NCBI RefSeq assembly: GCF_040813715.1
Contig: NZ_JBFOCH010000024.1
Source of the DNA: Mesorhizobium_K marinum
Lineage (GTDB): Bacteria; Pseudomonadota; Alphaproteobacteria; Rhizobiales; Rhizobiaceae
Length of the DNA stretch: 64,000 nt
Strand: one strand, 5' to 3'
Shown here: in pieces, positions 8,913 to 17,468 of the stretch
How positions within the stretch are numbered: the first letter of the stretch is position 1
Layout: the number at the start of each line of letters is the position of its first letter
Notes under the pieces: generated by a model
The model's database searches: none
Told to the model about the DNA's origin: nothing
Seen by the model: the letters and a program-made list of their open reading frames with translations, nothing else
Program-made: the position numbers and the translations under genes

Positions 8913-9778
8913 GACTTCTCCAGCGCTCTGGTACAGGCGGCGACGATGGCGCGCTGCGTGAGTTGCGCGATCAGGGCGCGGCGGTATTCCGCCGATGCGA
9001 TGTGATCGTTGGCGGGGTCGATGGAGGCGGCGAAGCTGCTGCCTGCCTCGGCGGCCGGCGGTGCGGCGAGCGGCTGACCGGCCAGCAAGGCCTCGACCTC
9101 CGGAGCGCGGATGGGCACGAGATCGGCGCCGCTGCACACCATTGCTGCGCGCACGACGGATACGCCGTCATGCTCAATGGAAATGCCGACGGAGGCGGTG
9201 GCGAAGTCGCCGCTGCGCTCGCCGAGCTCGATGAAGCTGCCGGCCGAGTTCTGAGGGGGCAGGGGAAATTCGAGCGCGACCACCATTTCGCCGGGTTCAA
9301 GCGCCGTCACATAGGCGCTGAGGAAGAACTCCGCGGCCGGAATGCGGCGCTCTTCGGAGGCGGAGCGCGCGACGATCTCGGCGTCGTAGAGAACGGCGAC
9401 GGCCGGGAGCTCCGCAGTCGGATCGGCATGCGAGATGCTACCGCCGGTCGAGCCGTTGCGGCGGATCGTGGGATGGCCGATGTAGTGCACGGCGTCGAGG
9501 ATGGCGGGAAAGTGCTCGGCGATCAGCGGATGGCCGAAATAGTCCTCGTGCCGCGTCAGGGCGCCGATACGCAGCGTCGGACCATCAGCCTCGATGCCCG
9601 CCAGCGGCAGCTTGTCGATGTCGACGAGGTGCGCCGGCCGCGCCAGCCGGAAATTCATCATCGGCACCAGGCTCTGTCCGCCGGCGATCGGCCTGCCGTC
9701 ATCGCCGAACTCGGCGAGGAGTTCCAGGGCATGCTCGAGCGACCTGGCCCGATGATACTCAAAAGATGCTGGCCTCAT
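8909..9778 (-). CDS. Molybdenum hydroxylase FAD subunit (CoxM-like)
   Basis: A 289-residue flavoprotein subunit, first gene of the leftward M-S-L unit. It starts MRPASFEYHRARSLEHAL as CoxM proteins do. The two FAD pyrophosphate-binding motifs are present: AGGQSLVPMM (about residues 32-41) and STGGSISHADP (about 110-120). The C-terminal CO_deh_flav_C domain follows. Its upstream region shares with a divergent TRAP operon the second paired operator-like motif, so hydroxylase and importer are probably induced together. Confidence 0.93.
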   Translation of the reverse strand: MRPASFEYHRARSLEHALELLAEFGDDGRPIAGGQSLVPMMNFRLARPAHLVDIDKLPLAGIEADGPTLRIGALTRHEDYFGHPLIAEHFPAILDAVHYIGHPTIRRNGSTGGSISHADPTAELPAVAVLYDAEIVARSASEERRIPAAEFFLSAYVTALEPGEMVVALEFPLPPQNSAGSFIELGERSGDFATASVGISIEHDGVSVVRAAMVCSGADLVPIRAPEVEALLAGQPLAAPPAAEAGSSFAASIDPANDHIASAEYRRALIAQLTQRAIVAACTRALEKS

Positions 9779-9875
9779 GGTCTCCTCTTAACAACCAACG
9801 AGAATCCTGACCGGTATGGGTCGGTCTCGTCACTACGGGGGCCGTGCCACGACAGCAAGCTAGTAGACCGACGCT

Positions 9876-9906
9876 TTGTATGCAATGGAAAAAAAATTGT
9901 AGACAA
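9876..9906. promoter_or_regulatory. Paired GntR-type operator, copy 2
   Basis: TTGTATGCAA (9876-9885) and TTGTAGACAA (9897-9906) start 21 bp apart, as in the pair at 2298-2328, separated by an A-run. They lie between the divergent CoxM-like gene and the first TRAP operon. Finding the same double site at two divergent promoters supports one shared regulator; binding itself is inference. Confidence 0.6.
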
Positions 9907-10010
9907 AGATGAACGTGTCGCATTAAGTTCCAAAATGTCGGCGGACGACCGCTGGCATTGAGGAGTGTTAGCGCAGCCGCACCACGCGGCTGTGATGGGA
10001 GGATGGTTGA

Positions 10011-11006
10011 ATGCGAGCTTTTGCAAGAAGCTGGGGTCTGGCCCTTGGAATTGTCCTGGCTGGCGGTGTCGCCCAGGCGCAGGATGCAGTGACCCTGAAG
10101 ATGGTCGGCGCATGGGCGCCCGGCTTTTCGCCAACGGCTGAAGTCGGCAAGAACTTCATGGAGAACGTGAACCGCCTAGGCGAGGGCAAGGTCACGATCA
10201 ATTTCATCGGCGCGGACGACGTGCTGCCGCCCTTCGACCAGCCGGAGGCATTGGTCAATGGCGTGTTCGACGTCTGGTATGGCGCTCCCAACTACTGGGC
10301 GGGCGTGGTGCCCGGCGGCGACATAACCGAGCTTTCGCCGCTGACCGTCCCGGACGGCGGTCCCGGCACCGCGCTCTATGACTACATGACGAAGATCTAC
10401 GCGGCCAAGGGCGTTCGCTATATCGGCCACGCGGCCGGCGACCCCGGCGAGGGCGCGCACTACATCTCGACCAACTTCCCGGTCAAGTCGATCGACGACC
10501 TGAAGGGCAAGAAGCTGCGCGTCGCGCCGCTGACCCGCCACTTCGTCCAGGCGGTCGGCGCCGAGTCGGTCACGCTTCCGCCGTCCGAGATATTCCTGGC
10601 GATGGACCGCGGCACCGTTGAGGGTTTCAGCTGGCCCGTGGCGGACGCCTTCACGCGCTACAACTGGCAGACCGTCACCAAGTACATGGTCAATCAGCCG
10701 ATGTACCGCAGCGGCGGCAGCGTCGCCATGAACCTCGACAAGTGGGACAGCCTGTCGCCCGAGGTACAGGATATCCTGCTCAAGGCGATCGCCGAAACGC
10801 AGACCTTCGCGCTCGAATGGTTCGATAAGAACCAGAAGGAGCAGGAAGCCATCATGGTCAAGGACGGCATGGAAATCCTGCCGATCGCGCCCGAGGAATC
10901 GAAGCGCTGGACCGAAGTCGCGAACGACGCGCTTTGGGCCTACTACGAGGGAATTCTCGGAGCCGAGGGCGTCGCCGAGGTGAAGGCGCTGTTCGCGGCC
11001 AAATAG
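10011..11006 (+). CDS. TRAP transporter substrate-binding protein (DctP family)
   Basis: A 331-residue periplasmic solute receptor for a TRAP importer. Residues 1-24 are a signal peptide ending AQAQ. The mature part has the two-lobe DctP layout; the conserved ligand-carboxylate arginine is probably in KGKKLRVAP (about residue 170). TRAP receptors usually bind organic acids. It heads a unit with permeases at 11187 and 11708 and an M20 deacylase at 13068, which suggests the ligand may be an N-acyl or amide-bearing acid (inference). Confidence 0.9.
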   Translation: MRAFARSWGLALGIVLAGGVAQAQDAVTLKMVGAWAPGFSPTAEVGKNFMENVNRLGEGKVTINFIGADDVLPPFDQPEALVNGVFDVWYGAPNYWAGVVPGGDITELSPLTVPDGGPGTALYDYMTKIYAAKGVRYIGHAAGDPGEGAHYISTNFPVKSIDDLKGKKLRVAPLTRHFVQAVGAESVTLPPSEIFLAMDRGTVEGFSWPVADAFTRYNWQTVTKYMVNQPMYRSGGSVAMNLDKWDSLSPEVQDILLKAIAETQTFALEWFDKNQKEQEAIMVKDGMEILPIAPEESKRWTEVANDALWAYYEGILGAEGVAEVKALFAAK

Positions 11007-11186
11007 GCTGGCGGCCTGGTGCGTCATGCTGGCGCCTCTTTCGAAGCGAAAGGGGGGCGGCGCTGCCTAATACTCGCGCGCCGCCGCCAGAGCCATCCGC
11101 CGGTGGCGCGCCAGAACCGGGCAAGGCGCAACCGTCGCCACCCGCGGCCTCGGCAGACGCAGCAACAAGACAACTGGGGCATCCTC
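11007..11186. other. Spacer between TRAP receptor and permease genes
   Basis: This 180-bp spacer has no supported gene. Such gaps after TRAP receptor genes often lower downstream expression relative to the receptor; no clear terminator stem with a T-run is visible. Confidence 0.4.
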
Positions 11187-11702
11187 ATGGGCCGACTCGA
11201 GCGCGCATTCGATTTCGTACTCAACCTTTTCGCCGCGATCGCCGCCACGCTGCTGGTCGCCATGATGCTTGCGACCGTGATCAAGGTCGCGATGCGGGCG
11301 CTGTTCAATCACGGCATACTCGGCATCGACCAAATCAGCGGCACCATGATGGTCTACGTCACGTTCCTCGGGGCGGCGTGGGTGCTTCGCCGCGATGGCC
11401 ACGTCACCGTGGACATCGTGGTCGCCAGCCTGCGTCCGAAGGCGCAGCGGATCGTCATGGTCCTGAGTTCACTCGTCGGGGCTGCCGTCTGCCTGACCCT
11501 CGCCTGGTTCGGCACCAAGGCGGTCATGCTGTCTTTGCAGCGCGGCATCGTCGTCGCCGCCGAGATCGAGATCCCCCGCGCCGTCAACCTCGCCGTCATT
11601 CCGCTCGGCTGCCTGCTGCTGGGCATTGAGTTCGTGCGCCGGGCCGTGCGTTTCCATCGCGGCCAGATGTCGCTTTCCGAAACACCCCGCTCGGAGGCCT
11701 GA
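11187..11702 (+). CDS. TRAP transporter small permease (DctQ family)
   Basis: About 171 residues with four predicted membrane helices, the DctQ subunit. The first helix is in FVLNLFAAIAATLLVAMMLA; the family LGAAWVLRRDGHVTVDI segment lies between helices 2 and 3. I chose ATG 11187; the frame is open upstream to 11019 but that part is Arg/Gln-rich and unlike DctQ. It ends 5 bp before the large permease. Confidence 0.9.
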   Translation: MGRLERAFDFVLNLFAAIAATLLVAMMLATVIKVAMRALFNHGILGIDQISGTMMVYVTFLGAAWVLRRDGHVTVDIVVASLRPKAQRIVMVLSSLVGAAVCLTLAWFGTKAVMLSLQRGIVVAAEIEIPRAVNLAVIPLGCLLLGIEFVRRAVRFHRGQMSLSETPRSEA

Positions 11703-11707
11703 GACCC

Positions 11708-13021
11708 ATGGACTGGTGGCTTTTCCTTCTTCTTTTCTTCCTCGGCCTGGGCGTACTGATGATGATCGGCGTGCCGGTCGCCATCGCCTTCCTGCTCGTC
11801 AACCTCGCGGGGGTTTACTATCTCTGGGGCGGCGTCTCCGGCTTCAACCAGCTGATCCTGAGCATCGACAGCTCGATCTCGACGTTCGTGCTGGTGCCCG
11901 TGCCTATGTTCATCCTGATGGGCTCGATCATGTTCCATTCGGGCATCGCGCAGCGGATGATCGAGGTGCTCGACCAGTGGCTCGGCTTCGTCGCCGGACG
12001 CCTTGCAGTGCTGGCGATCGGCGCCGGTGCGCTGCTCGGCACGCTGACGGGCATGGCGATGGGCTCCGTCGCGATGCTCGGGTCGACGCTGACGCCCGAG
12101 ATGGAGCGGCGCGGCTATGCCAAGTCCATGTCGATCGGACCGATCCTCGCGAGCGGCGGCCTGGCCATCCTGATCCCGCCCTCCACGCTTGCCATCATAC
12201 TGGCGAGCCTCGGGGGATTCTCGGTCGCGAAGATCCTGATCGGCATCATCGTGCCGGGCATCCTGCTGGCGATCATGTGCATAGGCTACATCGTCGTCCG
12301 CGCCATGCTGCGGCCCGAGGAGGCTCCGGCCTACGAGGCGCCACGCATTCCGCTGGCCCAGCGGCTGAGCGACGCGGCGATCTACCTCGTTCCGCCGATC
12401 TGCGTGGTGGTGATGATCATCGGCCTGATTTTCTTCGGGACGGCGACGCCGACCGAGGCGGCCGCGCTCGGCACGTTCCTGACGTTCGTGCTGGCGATCC
12501 TCTACCGCAAGCTCAACTGGCAGGTGCTGGTCAAAGGTGTCGGCTCAGCCACCCAGCTGTCGGTCATGATCCTGATCATCCTCACAGGGTCGGCCGCCTT
12601 CAGCCAACTGCTGTCCTTCTCGGGCGCCACCGCTGCGATCACGGGCCTCGCCAGCGAACTGCCGGTGCCGCCTCTCCTGTTGCTCGTGCTGATGCAGGTC
12701 ATCATCGTCTTTCTCGGCATGTTCATCGAGCAGACCTCCATCGTGCTGGTGACGATCCCGATCTTCCTGCCGATCGTTCACCAGATGGGCTGGGACCCGA
12801 TCTGGTTCGGCATCATCATGATGGTGAACCTGGAAATGGCGACCATCACCCCGCCGTTCGGTCTCTCGCTGTTCGTCATGAAGGGCATCGCGACGCGCGG
12901 GACGGCCATGATCGACATCTACCGGGCGGCCATTCCGTTCATACTCATCAACATCCTGCTGATGGCAATCATGATCGCCGTGCCAGACCTGGTGCTGTGG
13001 CTGCCGAGCAAAATGAACTGA
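11708..13021 (+). CDS. TRAP transporter large permease (DctM family)
   Basis: A 437-residue DctM subunit, the sodium- or proton-coupled transport channel of the TRAP system, with about 12 membrane helices. The family features are present: the GSVAMLGSTLTPEMERRGY region, ASGGLAILIPPSTLAIILA, and the C-terminal MMVNLEMATITPPFGLSLF. It partners the small permease directly upstream and the receptor at 10011. Confidence 0.94.
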   Translation: MDWWLFLLLFFLGLGVLMMIGVPVAIAFLLVNLAGVYYLWGGVSGFNQLILSIDSSISTFVLVPVPMFILMGSIMFHSGIAQRMIEVLDQWLGFVAGRLAVLAIGAGALLGTLTGMAMGSVAMLGSTLTPEMERRGYAKSMSIGPILASGGLAILIPPSTLAIILASLGGFSVAKILIGIIVPGILLAIMCIGYIVVRAMLRPEEAPAYEAPRIPLAQRLSDAAIYLVPPICVVVMIIGLIFFGTATPTEAAALGTFLTFVLAILYRKLNWQVLVKGVGSATQLSVMILIILTGSAAFSQLLSFSGATAAITGLASELPVPPLLLLVLMQVIIVFLGMFIEQTSIVLVTIPIFLPIVHQMGWDPIWFGIIMMVNLEMATITPPFGLSLFVMKGIATRGTAMIDIYRAAIPFILINILLMAIMIAVPDLVLWLPSKMN

Positions 13022-13067
13022 CGCCGCCGCCGCGCGCCGTCCTCGCGAAACCACAGGAGTTCGAACA

Positions 13068-14336
13068 ATGACTGACAGACGGCAGGCCGTCCTCGACACG
13101 ATCGACCGCAACCGGGACAAGGCGGTAGAGTTTCTCCGGAAGATGGTGTCGATCCCGAGCGTCACCGGCGACGAGGCCGCGATCCAGGCCTTTGTTGCGG
13201 GCTACATGGCGACGATCGGCCTCGACGTCGATATGTGGGAGACGGATTGGGAGGAGCTGAAGAAGCATCCGGGCTACCGGCCGGTTGACCGAGGCTATGA
13301 AGGCCGCCCGAACATCGTCGCCACCCGCAAGGGAACGGGCGGCGGCCGTTCGCTGCTGCTCAACGGCCATACCGACGTGATCCCCGTCGGCAACTGCGAG
13401 GGCTGGAGCGACAACCCGTGGTCCGCGGCGATCAAGGACGGCCGCATCTACGGGCGAGGCTCCTGCGACATGAAAAGTGGCGTGGCCGCCCATATCCTGG
13501 CGGTCGAGTTCCTGAAGGAGGCGGGCATCGAGCTCAAGGGCGACGTCTACATCAACGTCGTCATCGACGAGGAGGTCAGCGGGCACGGCACGCTGGACAC
13601 GGTCATCCGGGGCTACAAGGCCGACGCCGGCATTTCGGGCGAGACCAGCGACCTCGCGGTGCAGCCCGCCTGCATCGGCCGGATCTGGTTCCAGATCGAC
13701 GTCCAGGGCAAGCCGGCAGGCATCCAGCAGCGCTATCTTGGCATCAGCGCCATCGACCTTGGCAACAAGATCGTCCAGGCCGTTCAGGAACTGGAGGACC
13801 ACCGCGTCGCCACTGTCTGGCATCCGCTCTACCCGAATGCGCTGGATTCGCTTCCCTGCATCATCGGCAGCTTCCAGGCCGGCAACTACCCGAGCGCCTT
13901 CCCGGCCAGCGCCGTCCTCAAGGGCAGCATCGGAACCGTACCGGGCGAGGACCACGAGGGCGTCAAGCAGAGCCTGGTCGACAAGATCGCGGAGGTGGCG
14001 GCCGAGGACGAATGGATGCGAGACCATCCGCCGGTGGTGCGCTTCGTCGGCTACGATGCCGAGGCGTCGGAAATCCCGCGCGACCACGCGATCGTCGAAC
14101 TGCTGGCCGACACCTACCGTTCGGTGACAGGCAAGGAGCCCGTCATCAGCGGGCGCCAGGGCGCCGCCGACACGCGCTTCCTGAACCAATACGGCGAGAC
14201 GCCGACCGTGATCTTCGGGCCCGGTTCGACCGCGGTCATGCACGCCAACGACGAGTATGTCTCGATCGACGACTACATGACGGCGATCAAGGTCATGGCG
14301 CTATGCATCCTGGAGTGGTGCGGCTCCGACGACTGA
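13068..14336 (+). CDS. M20-family ArgE/DapE-type deacylase
   Basis: A 422-residue zinc-dependent amidohydrolase of peptidase family M20. The metal and catalytic residues are visible: GHTDVIP (His, Asp), GRGSCDMKSG (bridging Asp), DEEVSGHGT (catalytic Glu and metal Glu), and a late GPGSTAVMHANDEY with the last His. The central dimerisation domain lies between. Family members remove acyl or carbamoyl groups from amino acids. It follows the TRAP permease by 46 bp and probably acts on the imported compound or its product. The exact substrate is unknown. Confidence 0.9.
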   Translation: MTDRRQAVLDTIDRNRDKAVEFLRKMVSIPSVTGDEAAIQAFVAGYMATIGLDVDMWETDWEELKKHPGYRPVDRGYEGRPNIVATRKGTGGGRSLLLNGHTDVIPVGNCEGWSDNPWSAAIKDGRIYGRGSCDMKSGVAAHILAVEFLKEAGIELKGDVYINVVIDEEVSGHGTLDTVIRGYKADAGISGETSDLAVQPACIGRIWFQIDVQGKPAGIQQRYLGISAIDLGNKIVQAVQELEDHRVATVWHPLYPNALDSLPCIIGSFQAGNYPSAFPASAVLKGSIGTVPGEDHEGVKQSLVDKIAEVAAEDEWMRDHPPVVRFVGYDAEASEIPRDHAIVELLADTYRSVTGKEPVISGRQGAADTRFLNQYGETPTVIFGPGSTAVMHANDEYVSIDDYMTAIKVMALCILEWCGSDD

Positions 14337-14358
14337 GTCCGGTTCGTTTCGGGCGCAG

Positions 14359-14381
14359 CGCGGGGCCGGCACGGCCCCGCG
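14359..14381. terminator. GC-rich hairpin between convergent genes
   Basis: CGCGGGGCCG, loop GCA, CGGCCCCGCG: a perfect 10-bp stem between the convergent M20 and LysR genes. It probably serves as a shared terminator. No long T-run follows on either strand. Confidence 0.6.
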
Positions 14382-14428
14382 TCGGGCTTCGGGGCGGCCC
14401 GGCAGCGTCGCAGGCGCACCGTGCGCGA

Positions 14429-15397
14429 CTAACGGGCGCGTCCTGGGCGGCCCGCCTTTGCCGGGCTGTTCCTGGCCGTGCTCGGCTGATGCAGGAGGCC
14501 GCCGGGCAGGAATGCCTCCCGCATGTAGTCCGCGAAGGTCTTCACCGCCGGACGCATGGTCTGGCGCCGAAGCCGCAAACTCATGACATGGACAGGCGGC
14601 AACGCCTCTCGGATCGGCAGCACGGCGATCTTGGAGCCGTCGTAGCCGACCGTGGTGCCGGGCACCGCGTTGTGGATCGTGAAGCCGTGGCCATGCCCAA
14701 CAAGCCCGCGGATCAGTTCGTAGGAGCGCGAGCGATAGACGACGCGCGGCTCGATCTTGCAGGTCAGGAAAAGGTTGAAGAAGTATTCGCGCGAATGCGG
14801 CAGGTCGAGCAGGATGAACGGCTCGTTCGCCAGCTCGCGCAGGCTGACGCTGTCGCGGCCAGCGAGCGGGTGGTCGCCCGCCACCAGCACATAGGGCGGC
14901 AGTTCGGTCAGGCGCTCTCCCATCACCTCGTCGGGGAGCGCGTAGGCATACGACAGCGCCAGTTCGAGCCGGCCCGAAAGCAGGCCTTCGACGATGTCCT
15001 GCTGATTGCCTTCCTCAAGATTTACCGTGATGCCCGGCACGCTCTGCGAGAAGCCGCTGAGAAGGGCCGGCATGAAGCGGGTCGCGAGGGTCATGAAACT
15101 GCCGACGGCGATCTCACCGGTTGCGCCCTCGCCGAGCGACTGCATCGAGCGCTGGAAGTCGCGCGCGTGGCTGAGCAAGAGCCGCGCCTCGTTGACGACG
15201 CGTCGTCCGGCGACGGTCAGCGTCATGCCGCGGGCATGATGCCGGACAAACATCTGTGCGCCGAGGTCGGCCTCGGCATGCGCGATCGCGGCGGAGATCG
15301 TCGGCTGCGACACGTTGAGTGTACGGGCCGCGTCGGTGACGCTGCCGAGTTCCGCCGTGGCCACGATGTAGCCGAGATTGCGCAGGGACAGGTGCAT
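14429..15397 (-). CDS. LysR-family transcriptional regulator
   Basis: A 322-residue LTTR. The N-terminal winged helix-turn-helix reads VTDAARTLNVSQPTISAAIA followed by HAEADLGAQMFVRH, and a type 2 periplasmic-binding-like effector domain follows. It is divergent from the second TRAP operon, the usual arrangement for an LTTR and its target. The last 20 or so residues are Pro/Ala/Arg-rich and beyond the normal family end. The effector is unknown but is likely the ligand of that TRAP system or a downstream metabolite. Confidence 0.92.
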   Translation of the reverse strand: MHLSLRNLGYIVATAELGSVTDAARTLNVSQPTISAAIAHAEADLGAQMFVRHHARGMTLTVAGRRVVNEARLLLSHARDFQRSMQSLGEGATGEIAVGSFMTLATRFMPALLSGFSQSVPGITVNLEEGNQQDIVEGLLSGRLELALSYAYALPDEVMGERLTELPPYVLVAGDHPLAGRDSVSLRELANEPFILLDLPHSREYFFNLFLTCKIEPRVVYRSRSYELIRGLVGHGHGFTIHNAVPGTTVGYDGSKIAVLPIREALPPVHVMSLRLRRQTMRPAVKTFADYMREAFLPGGLLHQPSTARNSPAKAGRPGRAR

Positions 15398-15675
15398 AGC
15401 GAAAACCTATCTTGTTGGCCTATTAAATGTATTATCTTTGGTCGTTCATGCGTGTTCAAGTCGTCGTCGAAACGTCGCGACAAGCCCAACTGCCCGCAGA
15501 GGCAGACACAACAGACGGCTGAGCGACGGCTTAGTTCGCACCGCACCAAGGGAACGGGGCGGCGAATTGGAGGCCAGAACGTCCATCGAGGTTTTTCGCC
15601 GGGATCGTCGCGATCCGGTTCGCATTCGTGCGGGCCTGCCGCGGCTGCCCAATCCATAATGGGAGCAAGACACAC
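15398..15675. promoter_or_regulatory. Divergent LysR/TRAP promoter region
   Basis: This 278-bp gap lies between the LysR gene and the TRAP receptor gene. The first 50 bases are AT-rich compared with the surroundings (TATTAAATGTATTATC at 15420-15435) and are the likely site of LysR binding and of the promoters. I cannot fix a T-N11-A box with confidence. No gene is seen. Confidence 0.45.
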
Positions 15676-16653
15676 ATGTTCAGGAAATTCAGCCTTGTTG
15701 CGGCCGCGGCAATCGCCGTAGCCATCGGTTCGGGCGATGCGATGGCGCAGACCAAGCTGCGCCTCGCGGTCGAGACGACCGGTCGCGATCCGACCAACGT
15801 CATGCTTGGGACATTCCGCGACGAACTGAAGGCGTTGGCGGGCGACGAGGTGGCGATCGAGTATTTCGAAGGCGGCGCGCTGGGCGACGAGGGCGCGCTT
15901 GCCGAGCTGATCAGGGCCGGACAGGTCGAGGTCGTCTCGATGGGCTCGGACATCGTCTCGCTCGACAGCCGGTTCGCGGTCTTCGACATGCCGTTCCTGT
16001 TCGGCGACAAGGCATCGGCGCGCGCCGCGATGGACGGCGAACTCGGCGAGATGCTGGCGAAGTCTCTGCGCGAGACTGTCGATCTGCAGGTTGTCGGATA
16101 CGGCGAACTTGGCTTTCGCGTGATCAGCAACAACGTACGCCCGATCACCAAGCCGGAAGACCTGAAGGGGCTGAAGCTGCGCACGCCCAGCAACCAGGGG
16201 CGCATCGTCGCCTTCGAGACGCTGGGCGCCGCGCCGACGCCAATGCCGCTCGGCGAAGCCTACGTGGCCCTCAGGCAGGGCGCGCTGGACGGACAGGAGA
16301 ACCCGATGTCGGTCATCAAGGAGTTTTCGCTGTTCGAGGTGCAGAAATACATCTCCATCACCAACCACGTCTACACGCCGATCACGCTGACGATGAACGG
16401 CAGGGCCTGGGATGCGCTGACGCCGGAGATGCAGGACAAGCTGAAGCAGGCGGCGGCAAAAGCCGGCGAGGCGACCCGCGTCCTCTCCGACGAGAGCGAC
16501 GCCAAGCTGGTCGACGAGTTCAAGGCCGCCGGCGTCCAGGTCAACACCATCGACGCCGACGCGTTCCGCGAAGCGGCGGCTCCCGTCGCCGAGAAGCTCA
16601 GCGCGGTCGTGTCGCCGGAATTCATGAACAAGGTAATGGAGAACGTGAAGTGA
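15676..16653 (+). CDS. TRAP transporter substrate-binding protein (DctP family)
   Basis: A 325-residue receptor of the second TRAP system. A signal peptide ends at GDAMAQ (about residue 24). The typical DctP marks are LKGLKLRTPSN with the carboxylate-binding Arg and the GALDGQENPMSVI segment. GGGAGCAAGA precedes the ATG. It heads a unit of receptor, AMDase-like enzyme, small permease, large permease and hydroxyacid dehydrogenase. It is not closely similar to the receptor at 10011, so the two systems probably carry different ligands. Confidence 0.92.
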   Translation: MFRKFSLVAAAAIAVAIGSGDAMAQTKLRLAVETTGRDPTNVMLGTFRDELKALAGDEVAIEYFEGGALGDEGALAELIRAGQVEVVSMGSDIVSLDSRFAVFDMPFLFGDKASARAAMDGELGEMLAKSLRETVDLQVVGYGELGFRVISNNVRPITKPEDLKGLKLRTPSNQGRIVAFETLGAAPTPMPLGEAYVALRQGALDGQENPMSVIKEFSLFEVQKYISITNHVYTPITLTMNGRAWDALTPEMQDKLKQAAAKAGEATRVLSDESDAKLVDEFKAAGVQVNTIDADAFREAAAPVAEKLSAVVSPEFMNKVMENVK

Positions 16654-17468
16654 TTTCAGCGACGATGCGGGAAACCCGACAGGCGCCGGCGCCCGTGTTC
16701 CGATACGATGGCGACGGCTACCGCGCGCGCATCGGCCTGATCTTCATGGCCTCGAGCGTGGTCATGGAATCCGAGATGTGGGCGATGGCCGCAGAGGGCG
16801 TATCGGTTCACACCGCCCGCATCAAGCTGCCCAAGGTGACCGTCGAGGGAATCGAGGAAATGATGAATGCGCCACAGCTCGAGGAGGCCGCGCGCCTCCT
16901 CGGCTCCGCGCCCATCGACGTGCTGTGCTTCGGCGGCACGAGCGCCTCCTTTCTGCACGGCACCGCCTACGACGTCGCGCTTACGAAGAAGCTCACAGGC
17001 TGGGCGGCGGGCCCGAAGATCACCACTGCCTCGACGGCCACTCTGGCTGCCCTGGCGGCGGTCGAAGCGGGTCCGGTGGCGCTGGCCACACCCTATGTCG
17101 ATGGCGTGCACCAGCGCGCCATCCGCTTCCTGGAAGAGAACGGGCACAAGGTGGTCAGCCATCGCAACCTGGGCATCGACAAGGACCAGGCCCTGGCCGA
17201 GGTGCCGCTGGAGAAGATCTACGACATGGTGCGCGAGATCGATCATCCCGACGCCACCGCCGTCTTCATCAGCTGCACCAATTTCCGCTCCGTCGGCGCG
17301 ATCGAGGCTCTCGAGACCGCCATCGGCAAGCCGGTGGTTTCGGCGGTGCAGGCGTCGTTCTGGCATTGCCTGAAGGTCGCCGGCGTCAAGGGCGCCAAGC
17401 CAGGATACGGCCGCCTGTTCAAGGGGCTAGAAGCGGTATCCGGGGAGGGCACCGATGATCGGCGCTGA
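16650..17468 (+). CDS. Asp/Glu racemase-superfamily enzyme, arylmalonate decarboxylase-like
   Basis: A 272-residue member of the Asp/Glu racemase, maleate isomerase and arylmalonate decarboxylase (AMDase) group. Motifs matching AMDase are FGGTSASFLHG (oxyanion loop, Gly in place of the first racemase cysteine), ATPYVDGVH (the Tyr), VFISCTNFRS (the single catalytic Cys), and the C-terminal KPGYGRLFKG. With one cysteine it should not racemise by the two-base route, so decarboxylation of a malonate-type acid is the better guess. AMDase has Gly after the Cys; here it is Thr. The start is GTG 16650, overlapping the receptor stop; ATG 16665 is possible. Confidence 0.82.
   Translation: MISATMRETRQAPAPVFRYDGDGYRARIGLIFMASSVVMESEMWAMAAEGVSVHTARIKLPKVTVEGIEEMMNAPQLEEAARLLGSAPIDVLCFGGTSASFLHGTAYDVALTKKLTGWAAGPKITTASTATLAALAAVEAGPVALATPYVDGVHQRAIRFLEENGHKVVSHRNLGIDKDQALAEVPLEKIYDMVREIDHPDATAVFISCTNFRSVGAIEALETAIGKPVVSAVQASFWHCLKVAGVKGAKPGYGRLFKGLEAVSGEGTDDRR

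Noticed and set aside
6074..9778. Carbon monoxide dehydrogenase
   Set aside because: The large-subunit loop is TYRGVARP, not the AYxCSFR with the Cys that binds copper, so only the family, not the CO activity, is supported.
13418..15721. Long plus-strand frame across the M20 and LysR genes
   Set aside because: It is Arg/Gly-rich and overlaps two clear genes in other frames; a GC-rich shadow.
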